A stretch of DNA of 6,285 bases from an uncultured Bacillota bacterium (lineage in GTDB: Bacteria > Bacillota > Clostridia > Peptostreptococcales > Anaerovoracaceae), in the NCBI GenBank assembly GCA_946541435.1, contig CAMNJK010000093.1, positions 1 through 6,285 on the forward strand, given 5' to 3'. The stretch's first letter is position 1. Every line of letters starts with the position of its first letter. The position numbers and the translations under genes were made by a program. The notes under the pieces are model-generated. The model was not told the DNA's origin. It ran no database searches and worked only from the letters and a program-made list of their open reading frames with translations. Of this stretch, positions 5,394-6,285 are shown piece by piece.

Positions 5394-6285
5394 TCATGTT
5401 TTCCGGGCGCCGGGATCGATGACCGGGTTGACCAGGGGCTCCATGCAAAAGCTGGCCGGTCCTGTGATACGGCATTCTGCAGTGTCACCATCCCTGATCT
5501 CGAAGGCCCGGGGCGTTCCGGTGGAGAGCACATCCCCCGCAAACCAGCCCTGGATGCTGCTGTGGAGGGATACCAGACGCGCGGGTCTGTGCGTCATGTT
5601 GGCCACCACATTCTTCGCGCAGACCCGGCCATTGCGGACGCTCTGGACCTCCAGCTTCAGCACATCCGGCACTTCATCCGGGGTCACCAGCTGGGGCCCG
5701 AAGGAGAAGAATGTGGGGAAGTTCTTGACGATGGTGAGATAGCGGGGATTGCCTTCCAGATATTCATTGCCTTTGAGGATGCTTTCCTCGGTCATGTCCA
5801 GAATGGTGGTGTAACCCGCCACCACATCCAGCCAGTTTTCTTCACTGACGTCGCGGCAGTCTCTGCCCAGGATGATTCCCAGCTCCGCCTCGGCAGTGGT
5901 CCTGCAGGCCTCCCGGAGATCGGGCAGCCGGATCTCATCTCCCGGACCGATCATGGTGTCCGCCATCTTGAAGAAACTGCCGGGAAATCCCTGAGGCGCA
6001 GCGTCCCCGATATCTCCCGCATGATCCGTATAGTTGAGGCCGATGCCGAAGATCCGCCTGGGATTCCGGTAGAGAGGTCCGTAAACGACCTCTTCATATG
6101 GGACGATGCCGGACATGCCTTCGCAGATCTGTTCTCCGGCCTCCCTGTACCAGTCCGTAAGCTCTCTGATCTGCCCGGTCTGAATGAGCGGGAACAGGGT
6201 CTCGCTGTAGGCCGTTCCCCGGGCTTCATTGAGGGCCCGGATCGGCAGGATCCCTTTCTCTGTGACGATGCCGGCGATCTCCCGG
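5394..6285 (-). CDS. Fumarylacetoacetate hydrolase (FAH) family protein, partial (5' end outside window)
   Basis: The frame is open from the window edge to TGA at 5396-5394, giving 296 visible residues. The ATG at 6116 is internal, because the frame continues upstream with a plausible N-terminal domain (EIAGIVTEKGILPIRALNEA), so few residues are probably missing. Family motifs, numbered from the first visible residue, are GIGLNYTDHAGD (80-91), KMADTMIGPGDEIRLPD (106-122), EAELGIILGR (132-141), VVAGYTTILDMTEE (154-167), KNF (187-189), FGPQLVTPDEV (195-205) and GDVLSTGTP (250-258). E132, E134 and D163 are the expected divalent metal ligands. The family includes hydrolases, decarboxylases and hydratases acting on 2-oxo or 1,3-dicarbonyl acids, often in aromatic or sugar-acid breakdown. 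The substrate cannot be told here, and nothing in the window gives pathway context. The usual NDVTARD segment reads LDMTEES, which sets it apart from the best-known members. Confidence 0.9.
   Translation of the reverse strand, partial: REIAGIVTEKGILPIRALNEARGTAYSETLFPLIQTGQIRELTDWYREAGEQICEGMSGIVPYEEVVYGPLYRNPRRIFGIGLNYTDHAGDIGDAAPQGFPGSFFKMADTMIGPGDEIRLPDLREACRTTAEAELGIILGRDCRDVSEENWLDVVAGYTTILDMTEESILKGNEYLEGNPRYLTIVKNFPTFFSFGPQLVTPDEVPDVLKLEVQSVRNGRVCAKNVVANMTHRPARLVSLHSSIQGWFAGDVLSTGTPRAFEIRDGDTAECRITGPASFCMEPLVNPVIDPGARKT

Noticed and set aside
5394..6116. Reading the FAH gene as starting at the ATG at 6116
   Set aside because: The frame stays open to the window edge with sensible FAH N-terminal sequence, and there is no ribosome binding site before that ATG, so it is an internal methionine.

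Overview
The window looks like chromosomal DNA from a Gram-positive Clostridia-type bacterium (Bacillota), plausibly Lachnospiraceae. The reasons are an ECF-type vitamin transporter S component, consensus sigma-A promoters, purine-rich ribosome binding sites, an XRE regulator of a clostridial type, and an amylase/glycogen synthase of a kind I associate from memory with gut Clostridia. The taxonomic call is inference. There are no mobile elements, CRISPR arrays, tRNA or rRNA genes.

Layout, left to right. A partial lipoprotein gene (1-378, minus strand, C-terminus outside the window) has its own promoter at 426-454. A strong terminator (471-505) separates it from a small three-helix membrane protein of DUF4870/Tic20-like type (551-853, minus). 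An AT-rich divergent spacer holds an extended -10 promoter driving an XRE-family regulator with an unusual cysteine cluster (1009-1521, plus). That gene converges on ribU (1631-2200, minus, riboflavin ECF S component), and the two share a bidirectional terminator at 1540-1586. ribU has a fully consensus promoter (2310-2339) and a roughly 100-nt leader that folds on paper into a three-way junction which is not the FMN (RFN) element. Upstream of it lies the main gene of the window, a 959-residue fusion of a GH13 alpha-amylase/neopullulanase module to a complete GT5 glycogen synthase (2384-5263, minus), with its own extended -10 promoter. The right edge holds a fumarylacetoacetate hydrolase (FAH) family enzyme (5394-6285, minus, N-terminus outside the window).

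How they work together. The genes do not form one obvious pathway. FAH, the glycogen synthase fusion and ribU lie in the same direction with gaps of 130 and 183 nt and a promoter in each gap, so they are separately startable units, though no strong terminator was found between them. The most notable item is the fusion: both catalytic halves keep their signature residues, so one cytoplasmic polypeptide may both cut and extend alpha-glucan. Second is the structured ribU leader.
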